Position numbers and translations under genes: made by a program
In this document: positions 26,187 to 36,303 of the stretch, piece after piece
Layout of the letters: every line of letters begins with the position of its first letter
How positions within the stretch are numbered: the stretch's first letter is position 1
The notes under the pieces: generated by a model
Seen by the model: the letters and a program-made list of their open reading frames with translations, nothing else
What the model was told of the DNA's origin: nothing
Database searches by the model: none
Assembly (NCBI RefSeq): GCF_900327275.1
Contig: NZ_LS398548.1
Coordinates: 124,001 to 188,000, forward strand
Source of the DNA: Orientia tsutsugamushi
GTDB taxonomy: Bacteria > Pseudomonadota > Alphaproteobacteria > Rickettsiales > Rickettsiaceae
Direction: 5' to 3'
DNA length: 64,000 nucleotides

Positions 26187-28613
26187 ATGGCTATACAGTT
26201 TGCAAGGATTGAATTTTTACGTAGAAGTGAAGGAGGTGATAGTTGTCGTAAGGCAGCATATAATGCAAGAACTATTGTTAAAAATAAGCAGACAGGTATA
26301 AGGTATAACTTCTCTCGTAAGAAAGATAACGTATATCATACAGTGCTGATACCGGATTATGTAAATCAAAAATTCAAGAATATTCAAACATTAATGAATG
26401 AGGTGGAACGAACAGAAAAAAAAGGAAATAGTAAGTTGTTGAAGGATATAGTAATAGCATTGCCAGACGAGGAGGAGCTAAATTTAGAGCATAGAATAGA
26501 ACTAACTCATCAAATAGTTGATGAAATGGAATGGGTGCAAAAAGGTATTGGAGTACAGATAGACATTCATAAGCCTCAAATAGGAGATAAAAACTGGCAT
26601 GCACATATATTGCTCACTATGAGAAGATTTAGAAAAGATGGAACTGGTTTAGGAGATAGAGCAGTAGATTTAAACCCAAAAATCATAACAGTTAATGGCA
26701 AAAAGGTTGTTATTAAAGATCACAAGATGATTCATGAAATAGCAAAAGAAGAAACTAATGCATATTTCGCTGAATTAGGCTTGCCATATAGAGTTGACGA
26801 GACAAGCGAAGTACCTGGAAAGCATATTGGACCTCGTAGAATTAGGAATTTAATTAATGAAGTATTAAATGAAAATGAGTTACGTAAAGAGGCTCATTTG
26901 AAGATTATTAATGATGCTGACGTAATAACAGATTCTATAACACATTACAAATCTATTTTTACTAAGCAGGATGTTGAAAAAGCAGTAAAAGATATACCAG
27001 ATCCAACAGCAAGAGAACAGTTAGTTCAGCAAGTGCTTAGTTCAAATAGAATACTAGAGTTATACCATGATGATGGTGAAAGTAGCAAATATTTTACGAC
27101 AATTGAGGTTCGAAATGAGGAGACGAGAATAATCAGAATAGCTAATAAAATCAATAATCAGGTTTATTACAACGATATTTACAATCTTAAAAGTGATATC
27201 GAAGGTCTAGCAAATGTTAGTGAGGAACAGAAACAAGCGCTAAGGCATATTTTGCTTAGCACTAGTGGAGTTAGAGTCTTGAGAGGAAGAGCTGGTACAG
27301 GAAAATCTTATGTTTTAGCAAAAGCGCATAAGCTCGCAACAAATCGTGGACAAAAAGTTATTGGTCTTGCTCCTACTCATAAGGCAGTATCAGAGCTGAG
27401 GAGCAAAGGTTATACAGAGGTCTATACAGTAAAAGGATTTTTATATAATCGAAAAAAAATTTTTATGCAAGACAGCTTAATAGTAGTAGATGAAGCTGGA
27501 ATGGTAGGTACTAAAGCTTATGCAGAGCTGTTTAGAGTAGTTAGAAACAATAATTGTCAACTGATACTTGCTGGAGATGAAAAACAGCTAGCTTCAATAG
27601 AAAGAGGCGGAATGTTTGAGATTCTGAGTAATATTTTTGGTTCACATGTTTTAGTAAATATTCGAAGACAAAGTGAAAACTGGAGCAGAGAAGCAGCAAT
27701 GGAGTTTGCTGAGAGTAATATTTTAAGCGGTATAACCTTACTGAGGCAAAATAACTGCGTTAGGTTTGATAATACGTTGCAGGACTCAATGAGTAAGTTA
27801 ATATACAACTGGAGTCTAAGCAAATTTAAACCACATGAAAAATTGGTAATTACAGTACGTAATAAAGATGTCGACATTCTTAATTCAAGTATTAGATCTT
27901 TGTTAAAAGCAAATGGTACGCTACAAGGCACAGAATATAGGCGTTCAATATTGGAGAAAGAACGGACAAAGACAACTGTTTTTAGTAAAGTTTTTAGTAA
28001 AGTTGAAAACTGGTTTAAGTCTATAATCAATGATATCAATGATAGATCTCATGTGAATGAAGAATATTATCATTTTACCGTTAAACCAGAGCAAGAAGCT
28101 AAAGTAGAAAAAGTCCAGCAAGAGAATAGCATAAAGCAATATCCATTCAAAGATATTTCTACTCCATTGTTTATGCAAATCAAAGAACAAAGACAGTATG
28201 ATTATGATGTAACCATTCTGTCAGCAGAAGGAAAAACGATATCAAGTTTTCAGGAAGCTGGCATTGATAGCAGAATGGTATATAGCTCAAATGTAAATAA
28301 TTTAAAGTATTATCAGCCATTTCAAGGAGAAAAGATTCTTATAGCTGCAAATAATGATAAACAAAATAAAGAATATGTAAGCACTATAAACGAGGCTGTA
28401 AAAGTACTGACAAGCAAAGGAGCAATTACTAGCATCGTAATTCATTCAGAAGGTGAAGATTTTAACGACATGCTAAAAAATAAAGGAGCCGTAGCTGTTA
28501 AGGAGCTTATGATACCTGAAATCATGAAGTTAATTAATACTCAGAACGTAAAAACAGAGTCTGAACAAGTGGTGAAAACTAACATAGCTCCAAAAATTGG
28601 AGTTAGACGGTAG
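26187..28613 (+). CDS. traA(Ti): Ti-type TraA relaxase-helicase with internal in-frame deletion
   Basis: From ATG 26187 (a GTG at 26169 is also possible) about 808 residues. Domains: MobA/MobL relaxase (CRKAAYNARTIV with the Tyr, NWHAHILLT with the HxH metal site), linker, then RecD-like helicase (Walker A GRAGTGKSYV, VVDEAGMVG, GDEKQL). At about 27950 the frame jumps from GTEYRRSI to LEKERTK, skipping about 138 residues present in the right-arm copy, including YKAQGASIKDVYV and SYVAMTRH (helicase motifs V-VI). A degenerate Toprim-like C-terminus follows (SAEGKTIS, AANNDKQN). The relaxase may still nick; unwinding should be lost. Confidence 0.88.
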   Translation: MAIQFARIEFLRRSEGGDSCRKAAYNARTIVKNKQTGIRYNFSRKKDNVYHTVLIPDYVNQKFKNIQTLMNEVERTEKKGNSKLLKDIVIALPDEEELNLEHRIELTHQIVDEMEWVQKGIGVQIDIHKPQIGDKNWHAHILLTMRRFRKDGTGLGDRAVDLNPKIITVNGKKVVIKDHKMIHEIAKEETNAYFAELGLPYRVDETSEVPGKHIGPRRIRNLINEVLNENELRKEAHLKIINDADVITDSITHYKSIFTKQDVEKAVKDIPDPTAREQLVQQVLSSNRILELYHDDGESSKYFTTIEVRNEETRIIRIANKINNQVYYNDIYNLKSDIEGLANVSEEQKQALRHILLSTSGVRVLRGRAGTGKSYVLAKAHKLATNRGQKVIGLAPTHKAVSELRSKGYTEVYTVKGFLYNRKKIFMQDSLIVVDEAGMVGTKAYAELFRVVRNNNCQLILAGDEKQLASIERGGMFEILSNIFGSHVLVNIRRQSENWSREAAMEFAESNILSGITLLRQNNCVRFDNTLQDSMSKLIYNWSLSKFKPHEKLVITVRNKDVDILNSSIRSLLKANGTLQGTEYRRSILEKERTKTTVFSKVFSKVENWFKSIINDINDRSHVNEEYYHFTVKPEQEAKVEKVQQENSIKQYPFKDISTPLFMQIKEQRQYDYDVTILSAEGKTISSFQEAGIDSRMVYSSNVNNLKYYQPFQGEKILIAANNDKQNKEYVSTINEAVKVLTSKGAITSIVIHSEGEDFNDMLKNKGAVAVKELMIPEIMKLINTQNVKTESEQVVKTNIAPKIGVRR

Positions 28614-28731
28614 TGCTGAAGATTTGAAATTGAATGTAAGCTATTCATTCACAGGGCGAATTACAAAATGAGCTATACATAACAGCTCACAGTGATGTTT
28701 GTAATTTGCATTATGCACTGCTAAGATAATA

Positions 28732-30808
28732 ATGACTATATATGTTCTTCATAATAATGGTGTAGGAATAGAAAGTTCTAACATAAGCATGATAGGGAAT
28801 GCAGAGCAAGTACGGCTGTACTACAATGTGCAAGCTACAAAAAATGTTGCTAACCTAATAGAGCAGCTTAGCACAGCTAAGACAGACTCTATCAATTCAA
28901 AAGAGGAGAATAATGATGTTCAAGCAAATGAAGTAAGGCAATATCAATCTGCTCAAAACTATAGAAAAAACGATTATTATTCAAATAGCGAGGAAGACCT
29001 ACAAAAATTGAGGGATGCAATAGCTTATAGAGCTGACACTATAGCTCGTGATATTCTTGGAGATCCAAATCAGCGCCTATCTAGACACGGACGATTACGT
29101 TGGGGAGACACTGGCAAAATACAAGTAACCACCGAGGACAAGTACGCTGGAAAATGGTATGACTTTAGTACAGGACAAAAGGGTGATTTATTATCCCTGG
29201 CTCAAAGAGAAAGAGGATACAGCTTTTTTGAGGCAAAGGAATATTTGAAAAGTATGGTTGGAATGTCTAATATTAGTCAACGGTATCAGAGACCGCCTAA
29301 GACTGACGATTCTCAACAATACACTCAACAATCTGAAAGTGTTAAAATCGCAAAAGTTCAAAACTTGTATGAACTATCAAGTAAGATACATGGTTATGAT
29401 ATAGATAAGAACCCACATGCAGAAGTAGTAAAAAAGTATCTTGAAAATCGTGGTATTACTTTTGACAAAAGCACTGCAAGTTCAGACTTAAAAGCAAGTA
29501 TACTGTTTGATACTCAAACGAGAGAAAATTATCCAGCATTTACAGCATTTGCAAGAAATTCAAAAGGAGAAATTACCGGAGTACAGGCCGTATATCTAAA
29601 TTCGGCAGGAGATAAGGCGAATATTTCAATTAACAGAAGATCTTTCGGTAAAATCAGAGGATCGTTCATAACAATCGCAAAGCGAAATGCGAATGACCCT
29701 AATATAACAATTATAGCAGAAGGCGCTGAAACAGCATTGAGCTTGCAGCAATCAGGCATTAAAGGTAATATCATTGCTAGTGCAGGAATTTCGAATTTGA
29801 GAAATTATTCACCATTTCCTGGTGAAAAAATCATCATTGCAGCAGATAATGATAGCAAAAATCCTATAACTAATAATACTGTAATTAAAGCTGCAAAAAC
29901 GTTAGAAATGAAGGGAGCGATAACTTGTATAGTCAAACCACCAGAAAATGGTGATTTTAATAATCTGTTGCAAAGTTGTGGAGAGCAGTCAATTAGAGAC
30001 ATTATAGAACCTGAAATTACTAAACTGACTAAGGCAGTTGAAACAACCAAACTTACTCAAACAGAAAATAATAGTATAGCAAAACAAAATGATATTACGA
30101 ATGTTAAAGAATTGTATAATAAATCGTCATCTCTATACTACTTTAAACAAGAAGAGGAAGCTAAGGTGGAAGCAATAGTAGTTAATAAATATTCAGAAAA
30201 CCATACAGGAATTTATAGTTCAAAAATCTTTAATAATTCATAATTTAAGGGCAAATATGGTTTTTGATGAAGAGACTCAAAAATCCTGGCCTGCACTCAC
30301 TATTTTTGTTAAAAATGACAAAGATGAAATTACTGGAGCTAAGATATTAGCTCTGAATTCAAAAACATGTAATAAAGCTGATGTAGCTGAAAAATCTGTT
30401 GGTACAATTAGTGGGTCATTTGCTGAAATTGCTCAACAGAATTCAAAATACTCACCTGTAACAATCATTACAAAGGATATTGAAACAGCGTTAACCATTC
30501 AACAAGCTGGAGTTGAAGGAAAAATCTTATGTGCAATTGAAGCCGAAAATTTGCAAAACTATAATCCTAGCCCAAAAGAAAAGATCATTCTAGCAGTTAA
30601 AAATGACGTAAATACTGAAAAAGCTGAAAAAGTTCTGGAGGATAAGGAAGCAGTAGTCTGTACAGTCAAAAATGACTTCAATAATGTATTAAAAACTCAA
30701 GGATTATATGCTGTTAGAAATATTATCAGCCCTGAAATAAGAAAACTTAATGAAAAAATTGAATCAATACAAACTAATATACAACCAGGATTATGTCCGA
30801 AACACTAG
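28732..30808 (+). pseudogene. Primase-like/Toprim gene, 5'-truncated and frameshifted
   Basis: It starts inside the last helicase motif of a TraA paralogue (YVLHNNGVGIESSNISMIGNAE). A DnaG-like N-fold without zinc Cys follows (GRLRWGDTGKIQV, KWYDFSTGQKGDLLSLA), then a Toprim module with good residues (IAEGAETALS, AADNDS), and after a stop at 30243 a second, degenerate Toprim module (TKDIETALT, AVKNDV). An extra A in AATAATTCATAATTT near 30240 causes the stop; the copy at 15148-17390 reads through. The right arm has the same extra base. The 28614-28731 spacer holds a truncated relative of the 42-residue ORF at 59654-59782. Confidence 0.85.
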
Positions 30809-30859
30809 GCAGAGTATGACACAGCATTTTTTATTTAAAAAACTATAGAGTGAAAAAAT

Positions 30860-31867
30860 ATGACAAAACAATTAAAGCATGATTCATTGGCAAAGACAAT
30901 CATGAGTGATCCAGTGGCTGCACAAGAATTTCTAGAGTATTATTTACCAATGAATTTCAAGAGTTTAATAGATTTATCACAAATAAAAGTAGAGCAAGAG
31001 AGTTATATAGAAGAATCGTTAAAGAAAAAATACAGTGATATCGTCTATAGAGTTGCCACCAAAAAACATGGCAATGCTTTTATTTATATATTAATTGAAG
31101 CTCAATCAACCGTCGATTATTGGACAGCTCTGCGGTTATGGAGATACACATTGTTATTGTGCGAAAGGCATAAGAAAGAAAAAACTAAATTACCATTAGT
31201 GTATAATTTAGTGATCTACAACGGCAAAGAAGTCTACAACGCACCTAGGAATTTGTGGGATTTATTTACAGATTCAATGATAGCTAAGCAATTAATGACT
31301 TCTGACTATCAATTAGTTGATTTGCAAAGTATGTCGAATGATGAAATTGTTAGGAAAAAGCATATCGGAATGCTCGAATATATGCTAAAGCACATTCATC
31401 AACGAGATATGTTAAAGCTTTGGGAAGAGTTTCTAATAAAGTTCAAACATGTTTTAATACTTGACAAAGAAAAAGGCTATATTTACCTACGATCATTTTT
31501 ATGGTATACTGATACTAAATTACTAGAGAGCCAGCAACCAGAATTAGAGCAGGTTCTGGCTAAGTATTTATCTGAAGAAGAAAAAAGTAATATTATGAGA
31601 ACTATTGCTGCAAAATATATTGATGAAGGTATAGAGATTGGTGAAACTAAAGGCATAGCTAAAGGTATAGAGATTGGTGAGACTAAAGGCAGAGCTGAAG
31701 GCAGAGCTGAAGGCAGAGCTGAAGGTATAGAGATTGGTGAAGTAAAGGCTAAACAAGAGCTTGCAAGGAACTTATTAAAAGCTGGCTTTTCAGTTGAATT
31801 TATTTCTGAAAATACCGGATTGTCAAAAGAAGAAGTGATTAATTTAAAAAATAACATAGAGTATTAA
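30860..31867 (+). CDS. Rpn-family PD-(D/E)XK nuclease/transposase-like protein
   Basis: 335 residues, intact. It has KHDSLAKTIMSDPVAAQEFL, KVEQESYIEE, YSDIVYRVATKKHGNAFIYILIEAQS (nuclease core) and RLWRYTLLLCERH. The C-terminus has tandem RAEG/KGIEIGE units coded by short DNA repeats, and then the FSVEFISENTGLSKEEVINLKNN helix. It is the full-length version of the fragment at 14606-15096. The stop codon lies in a hairpin shared with the opposing traD scrap. Confidence 0.87.
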   Translation: MTKQLKHDSLAKTIMSDPVAAQEFLEYYLPMNFKSLIDLSQIKVEQESYIEESLKKKYSDIVYRVATKKHGNAFIYILIEAQSTVDYWTALRLWRYTLLLCERHKKEKTKLPLVYNLVIYNGKEVYNAPRNLWDLFTDSMIAKQLMTSDYQLVDLQSMSNDEIVRKKHIGMLEYMLKHIHQRDMLKLWEEFLIKFKHVLILDKEKGYIYLRSFLWYTDTKLLESQQPELEQVLAKYLSEEEKSNIMRTIAAKYIDEGIEIGETKGIAKGIEIGETKGRAEGRAEGRAEGIEIGEVKAKQELARNLLKAGFSVEFISENTGLSKEEVINLKNNIEY

Positions 31868-31886
31868 TTTTTCGAATTAATACTCT
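31858..31886. terminator. Bidirectional hairpin between Rpn gene and traD scrap
   Basis: Perfect 12-bp stem AGAGTATTAATT/AATTAATACTCT with a 5-base loop. The stop codon of the Rpn gene lies in one arm and that of traD next to the other, so it would end transcripts from both sides. The same hairpin is at 55940-55968. Confidence 0.75.
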
Positions 31887-32181
31887 ACTAACTTAAGTTT
31901 TTTGAGCAATTTATATTCACAAACAAAAGCTGTATTTAAATTTTGTAGCTGCATAGTTAGTTTTGTGATAGGAAAGTTACCAGCAAGCTTTACATAACAA
32001 GTTAGGTCTGGTAGGTTCATAATTTCAGATGGCATAACTAAAAGCTTTTTACGCTCAACATTATTCATATTTACTCCATCTCGCATAGTATTTGATCCAT
32101 ATGACAAGTTCTCTTGAGTTTCAATAATTTCTTGCTCACCTAGTGTTAATGCTGATTTATAAGCTGTAACCTGATCACTTT
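31877..32181 (-). pseudogene. traD: traD (F-type coupling protein) 3' scrap
   Basis: About 100 codons matching the end of the TraD at 54192-55949 (SDQVTAYKSALTLGEQEIIETQE through KLKLVEY), cut at about 32181. It lacks the ATPase domain. It marks the inner end of the left arm of repeat B. Confidence 0.9.
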
Positions 32182-33219
32182 ATAGTCTAAGTATGATTTT
32201 TATTTAATAGCAAATACTTTTGTAAAAATAAAAAATATTTTTAAGCGACGTTATCAACTGAAGGTTACTCTGAGCTTATCAACTATAAATTCAAGTTGTT
32301 GGATTAAAAATTAGCACTTCAACTAGCCAAATATTAGACATAAATTTCGTTATATTTTCGCAATTAACATCAAGATATTATTGTCATATTGACAAAGAAT
32401 ATTAATACATCTACAGTTAAATTCATGTATCAACTCGAACGAGAACAAACTACATGGCAGATTTTATAAAGCGTATAAAGCTCATAATAACTCTTAATCT
32501 AACTTATTTCTTCTTGTTAGTTAAATCATCTTAAACATGAAAGGTATGTAATATATACCAGTCTCATCTCCTTTGAGATAATGCATTAATACAGCTAGTT
32601 GCAGCAACATTCTAGGCAACAGTTATATTATTCTACTATAACTTGGTAAACAAAAGTATTCTTTATACTTATAACTCAAGTAATATAGATAATAATTTTT
32701 ACAATCCTTGCATGAAGATACATAAAAATATATCGCTATTGTTAATAACTCAGCTAAGGACAACTTCCTACCTCTGTTCATTTGATTATACTACTTAGTA
32801 TTAATCTCTTTCTCTCCTACTCTTGATATATCTTGCAAAAATTGTCTATTAAATAGTATACTGTTATAATACATTTTTTCATGTTGGGTTATTCCTTGTT
32901 TATTTAAATTTTTTTTATAACTCAACATTCTCCCTTTGTATACCTTTTATTCTCAACATTTCATATTTCCACTTATCCTAATCTAGCGTTTATAATAACT
33001 TAAGTAGTTTTACACTGAATGTATCAAGACATTATGAATCAAAAATAGCTAGTACATATACTGACAATAATATAGCTAAACTACTATAAAACAGTCATAA
33101 TAGTTTAGCTATTACTATGATGTAAACACTATTTTTAAAAAGTATATAATATAACTGTTTTATAGTGGCTTAACTATATAAGCTGTCACAGTATAAGCTT
33201 GAAAAAGTGTAATAGAATT
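32182..33219. other. Decayed non-coding stretch
   Basis: No frame or known element can be supported. Visible items: an inverted repeat TGTTGGGTTAT...ATAACTCAACA (about 32883-32927); the junction-like string TAATCTAGCGTTTAT at 32979 continuing into TTATAATAACTTAAGTAGT (see findings); and members of a 31-bp repeat family at 33070-33095 (inverted) and 33150-33180. Confidence 0.5.
33150..33180 (+). repeat. 31-bp repeat, left copy
   Basis: The 31 bases from TATAACTGTTTTATAG match 33612-33642 at 30 of 31 positions, so the RT scrap lies between direct repeats about 430 bases apart. A partial inverted copy is at 33070-33095. Confidence 0.6.
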
Positions 33220-33606
33220 GTTAGAAGTTATCAGATACGTATCGTAAAAGCAACAAAGGAAGGTAGATGAAGCAAAGTTAAAGCTTAGCAACGGCTACTG
33301 ATTTACTCTTTTAGTGGTAAAGCTCTTGCTGTTAGAAGAGTGATTGAAATTCTAAGTAAAAGGACTGCAGGAATAGATAAAGAAATCTTGAATACCTTTG
33401 ATATTAAATCTCAGGCAATAATTAACTTGAGGCAACATGTGTATAATCCATATCCTCTTAGTAAGAAAAGACCACTTGGTATACCTACTGTGAAAGATAG
33501 AACTATGCAAGCTATTTACAAGCTAGTATTAAAACCAGTTGCAGAAACAACAGTAGATAAACATTCGTATTGGTTTAGAACAGAAAAATCAGCTAGTCAT
33601 AGCTAA
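33220..33606 (+). pseudogene. Group II intron reverse transcriptase, N-terminal scrap
   Basis: In one frame: IRIVKATKEGR, a TGA (33268-33270) where the family has Trp, SKVKA, a TAG (33286-33288), then QRLLIYSFSGKALAVRRVIEIL, TAGIDKEI, and RT motifs KKRPLGIPTVKDRTMQAIYKL and HSYWFRTEKSASHS. These are RT domains 0-2 of group II intron proteins; the YxDD region, maturase and endonuclease domains are absent. Two stops and truncation make it dead. No group II ribozyme end was recognised. Confidence 0.8.
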
Positions 33607-33611
33607 ACAAT

Positions 33612-33642
33612 TATAACTGTTTTATAGTGGCTTAGCTATATA
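33612..33642 (+). repeat. 31-bp repeat, right copy
   Basis: Same 31-base sequence as at 33150 with one difference (CTTAGCTA against CTTAACTA), starting 6 bases after the RT scrap's stop. The rest of the gap to 34094 has no gene; it contains an AAAGTGT...ACACTTT hairpin (33713-33744) and is where an attachment site might lie, but I could not identify one. Confidence 0.6.
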
Positions 33643-34094
33643 GTAGCAAGCGTTATAGTTAAAACATTGCCTAATAATAAAGCTGCAAAGATATATCAAA
33701 TATAAAGAAGAAAAAGTGTTAATTTTTATTAACTTCTACACTTTATATAACCTACTATTAACTTATGTTAACTTTTATTAATATTTATAATTAATCTTCA
33801 ACTTTAACTATAAATATATTTGGAATATTTGTCAATATAACAAAAAAATTAAGGCGAAAGGTAGAAAATAGGTAGAAAAAAATTCAGGAAATTGGGGGCC
33901 AATTTTCAACCTAAAGGTTAAGATGATGGATGAAAAATATATACCAACCTAAGATTGATAAAGCGGTTTGGAAGTCAGGTATGTTATAAATAAATTAGTA
34001 TAAAAATTTTATTCAAATAAAGAGAATAATATAGATACCTTGTCTAGGTAATTGTAATATAAATTAATATAACAATTCAATATGTGGAGTAATT

Positions 34095-35294
34095 ATGGAA
34101 TCAATAATATTAACATTAAAGTTAACAGATAAGTTAATAAGAAAAATAAAAATTCCGACTGAAAGAACATCAACCATCAAGGATAAAATTGAACCAGGAC
34201 TTCAACTAAGAATATCACCGTCAGGAAGAAAAACATGGTCTTTTGAAAAAAAATTTAGAAAAGAAGGGATAAAAATGACGATAGGGGTATTTCCAGATTT
34301 ATCTATTAAAGAAGCTAGAAAAAAAGCAAGAGAATTAAAGAGATTAATGGCGAAAGGAATAGATCCAAGAGAAGAAAAACGTCAACAACAGATAGCAGAA
34401 GATGAGAAACGTCTAAAAGCAAGACAAGATATTACATTCAAAGAGCTGTGTTATAAGTATATTGAAGAGTATGCCAAAATATATACTATATACTGGCAGA
34501 AAGATACTGCAAGAATATATAATTATGCGAAACCGTTATTTTTAAAAAAGATAAGTGATATTAAAAGTAATGATATTGAACAAATATTCAATGATATCAG
34601 CAAAGATGGAAAATATGCGACAGCAAATCAATTTCTAATAACCTTAAGCAGTATATTTAATAAGGCAATAAAATTGGAATTAATAGACAGAAATCCTACA
34701 CTAAAAATAGATAAACATAAAATGCAAGCAAGAGAAAGACGTCTAAGTTACGATGAAATGAGTAAATTTTTACACGTATTATGTGAAGAAGCAACTCCAT
34801 TGATAAGAGATTTTGCATTACTAGCGTTATATACTGGAGCTAGAAAAACTAATGTGTTGGAGATGGAATGGGACAATATAGATTTTGTAAGAAAAATATG
34901 GCATATACCAAAAACTAAGAATGGAAAGGCGCAAAATATACCATTAACAGATGAGATAATAGAAATATTGCAAGCAAGGAAATTAACATCTAAAAGTAAA
35001 TGGGTGCTATCAACTGATAAAAGCCAAAGCGGGCACTTGGAATATCCTTATAGAGGATGGTATAAGACTTGTAAAAAGGCAGGCATAAAAAATTTAAGGA
35101 TACACGATCTAAGAAGGACGTTTGCAAGTTGTATGGCAGATGAAGGCGCAGGTCAGTATATAATTAGCGCAGCATTGAATCATAGTGACATAAAATCAAC
35201 GAGTATTTATACCAAAGTTAGTTTAGAGCCAGTAAGGCAATATATGTCTAAGGTAACACAAATGATAAGCGACTGTTCAAAAATTGATATTTGA
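34095..35294 (+). CDS. int: Tyrosine recombinase (integrase) of the element
   Basis: 399 residues with the layout of phage P4-type integrases: N-terminal arm-binding DUF4102 domain (LTDKLIRKIKIPTERTSTIK, GVFPDLSIKEARKKA), SAM-like core-binding domain (about 110-200) and catalytic domain. All catalytic residues are visible: Arg in YTGARKTNVLEM, Lys in TKNGKAQNIPL, His-x-x-Arg in IHDLRRTFAS, His in ALNHSD, and Tyr in SIYTKVS. It should integrate and excise the element at a tRNA-type att site, although none is in view. A ribosome site (GTGGAG) precedes ATG 34095. Intact. Confidence 0.93.
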   Translation: MESIILTLKLTDKLIRKIKIPTERTSTIKDKIEPGLQLRISPSGRKTWSFEKKFRKEGIKMTIGVFPDLSIKEARKKARELKRLMAKGIDPREEKRQQQIAEDEKRLKARQDITFKELCYKYIEEYAKIYTIYWQKDTARIYNYAKPLFLKKISDIKSNDIEQIFNDISKDGKYATANQFLITLSSIFNKAIKLELIDRNPTLKIDKHKMQARERRLSYDEMSKFLHVLCEEATPLIRDFALLALYTGARKTNVLEMEWDNIDFVRKIWHIPKTKNGKAQNIPLTDEIIEILQARKLTSKSKWVLSTDKSQSGHLEYPYRGWYKTCKKAGIKNLRIHDLRRTFASCMADEGAGQYIISAALNHSDIKSTSIYTKVSLEPVRQYMSKVTQMISDCSKIDI

Positions 35295-35453
35295 AATAAA
35301 TACTGAAATAACATGAAACTTAGCATGAGAAGAAATGCATATATGAAAACTAATTATCACAGGTAAAATCTGCGTTTGAAGATATTTAGTTAATTTAAAC
35401 ATTATAGTAGCAGAATGAGAAATCTCATGCTAAAATTGAGGCTGAAGGTTATT

Positions 35454-35750
35454 ATGCAAAATCAAAAATTATGTTGGGCATTATCGAGGCCGTTGAAGTA
35501 TATGGGTTTGAGCATTGATGAATGGGGAGTAGTGCTAGCTGGAGTAGCTCCAGGAATTGTACTACTAAACAGCAGGCATGCTAAATTAGGCCTAGCATTT
35601 ATGGTTGGAGGAATTGCTCTATGTTATTGCTTTAAGAAATTTAAGAAGGTATCGGAGAATTTTTTGCTAAAAAGTTTTTTAGTAGCTAAAGGTTTATTGC
35701 CAGCTCCATTAGGATATTCAAGACTGTTGGGCAAAAAAGTTGGCAAATAA
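35454..35750 (+). CDS. traL: TraL, mating-pair formation protein
   Basis: 98 residues from ATG 35454 (a longer frame from 35415 is less likely). The hydrophobic segment EWGVVLAGVAPGIVLLNS and a second (LGLAFMVGGIALCYCF) fit the small inner-membrane TraL/VirB3-like proteins. First gene of the F-type operon; the stop TAATG overlaps the traE start. The spacer 35295-35453 has no gene. Confidence 0.85.
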   Translation: MQNQKLCWALSRPLKYMGLSIDEWGVVLAGVAPGIVLLNSRHAKLGLAFMVGGIALCYCFKKFKKVSENFLLKSFLVAKGLLPAPLGYSRLLGKKVGK

Positions 35751-36303
35751 TGAATCATCTCTTTAAGCAAAATGCTATACAAGAGCTGGTTAAATATAAT
35801 AAATGCTTACTTTCAGTAACTATATTGCTAGCTGCAGCTAATATAATTGCGATAATGGCTGCAATTACCAAAGAAGAAAAGTGGTTGTTAATTCCAGCAA
35901 TGGAGCCTGATCGTAAAATGACGATTTCATCAAAAAATTACCATGAAACCTATTTAAAGGAATGGGCAATTTATGTGATGAAATTCTTATTTGCTACTTC
36001 TCCAAATGAGGTAGAAAGACAAATAGCAGACATGAAAGTGGTATTCAGTAATACTGAATCTTTAAATAAATTTTTTCATGATCATTTGCAATTTGTTAAA
36101 GGCTCAAATGTGTCTTCAGTCTTTTTTTCTAAAGAAGGTTGAAGTGATAAATGAATGGAGTATTAATTAGTAGAACGCTTCGTTATTGGTTTAGCGATAG
36201 TAAACATATAGCTGTCGATAAGACTTACCTTTTGACTTACAAGCGAACTCCTAATTACCTTTTATTGTTGACTGGTGTTAAAGAGAATGGAATAAAAAAA
36301 TGA
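35750..36303 (+). pseudogene. traE: TraE, mating-pair formation protein, frameshifted
   Basis: The first frame (35750-36142, 130 residues) has the TraE N-terminal membrane helix (LLSVTILLAAANIIAIMAAI) and core (PNEVERQIADMKVVF, SSVFF). The family's last 50 residues follow in another frame from ATG 36151 (LRYWFSDSKHIAVDKTYLLTYKRTPNYL) to TGA 36303. Small insertions near 36133-36150 (an extra G and an AATG duplication) explain the break. VirB8-like role in the inner-membrane complex if repaired. Its end overlaps the traK start (ATGA). Confidence 0.82.

Larger units (their letters stand above)
25436..32181. repeat. Left arm of large inverted repeat B
   Basis: Mirrored at 55644-63421. The order is traD(Ti), spacer, traA(Ti), primase/Toprim gene, Rpn gene, traD 3' end. 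The left arm has lost about 414 bases inside traA, about 600 bases of the 5' end of the primase gene, and all but the last 305 bases of traD. The two Rpn genes at equivalent positions are different family members with a shared C-terminal tail. Confidence 0.85.

Noticed and set aside
29805-30050. Antisense frame in the primase gene, also seen at 16863-17069 and 57670-57915
   Set aside because: It recurs only because the coding gene on the other strand recurs; codon structure fits the primase frame.
33880-33930. GGGGGCCAATTTTCAACC stretch as a tRNA end or att site
   Set aside because: I could not find an acceptor stem or cloverleaf, nor a second copy to define an att repeat.
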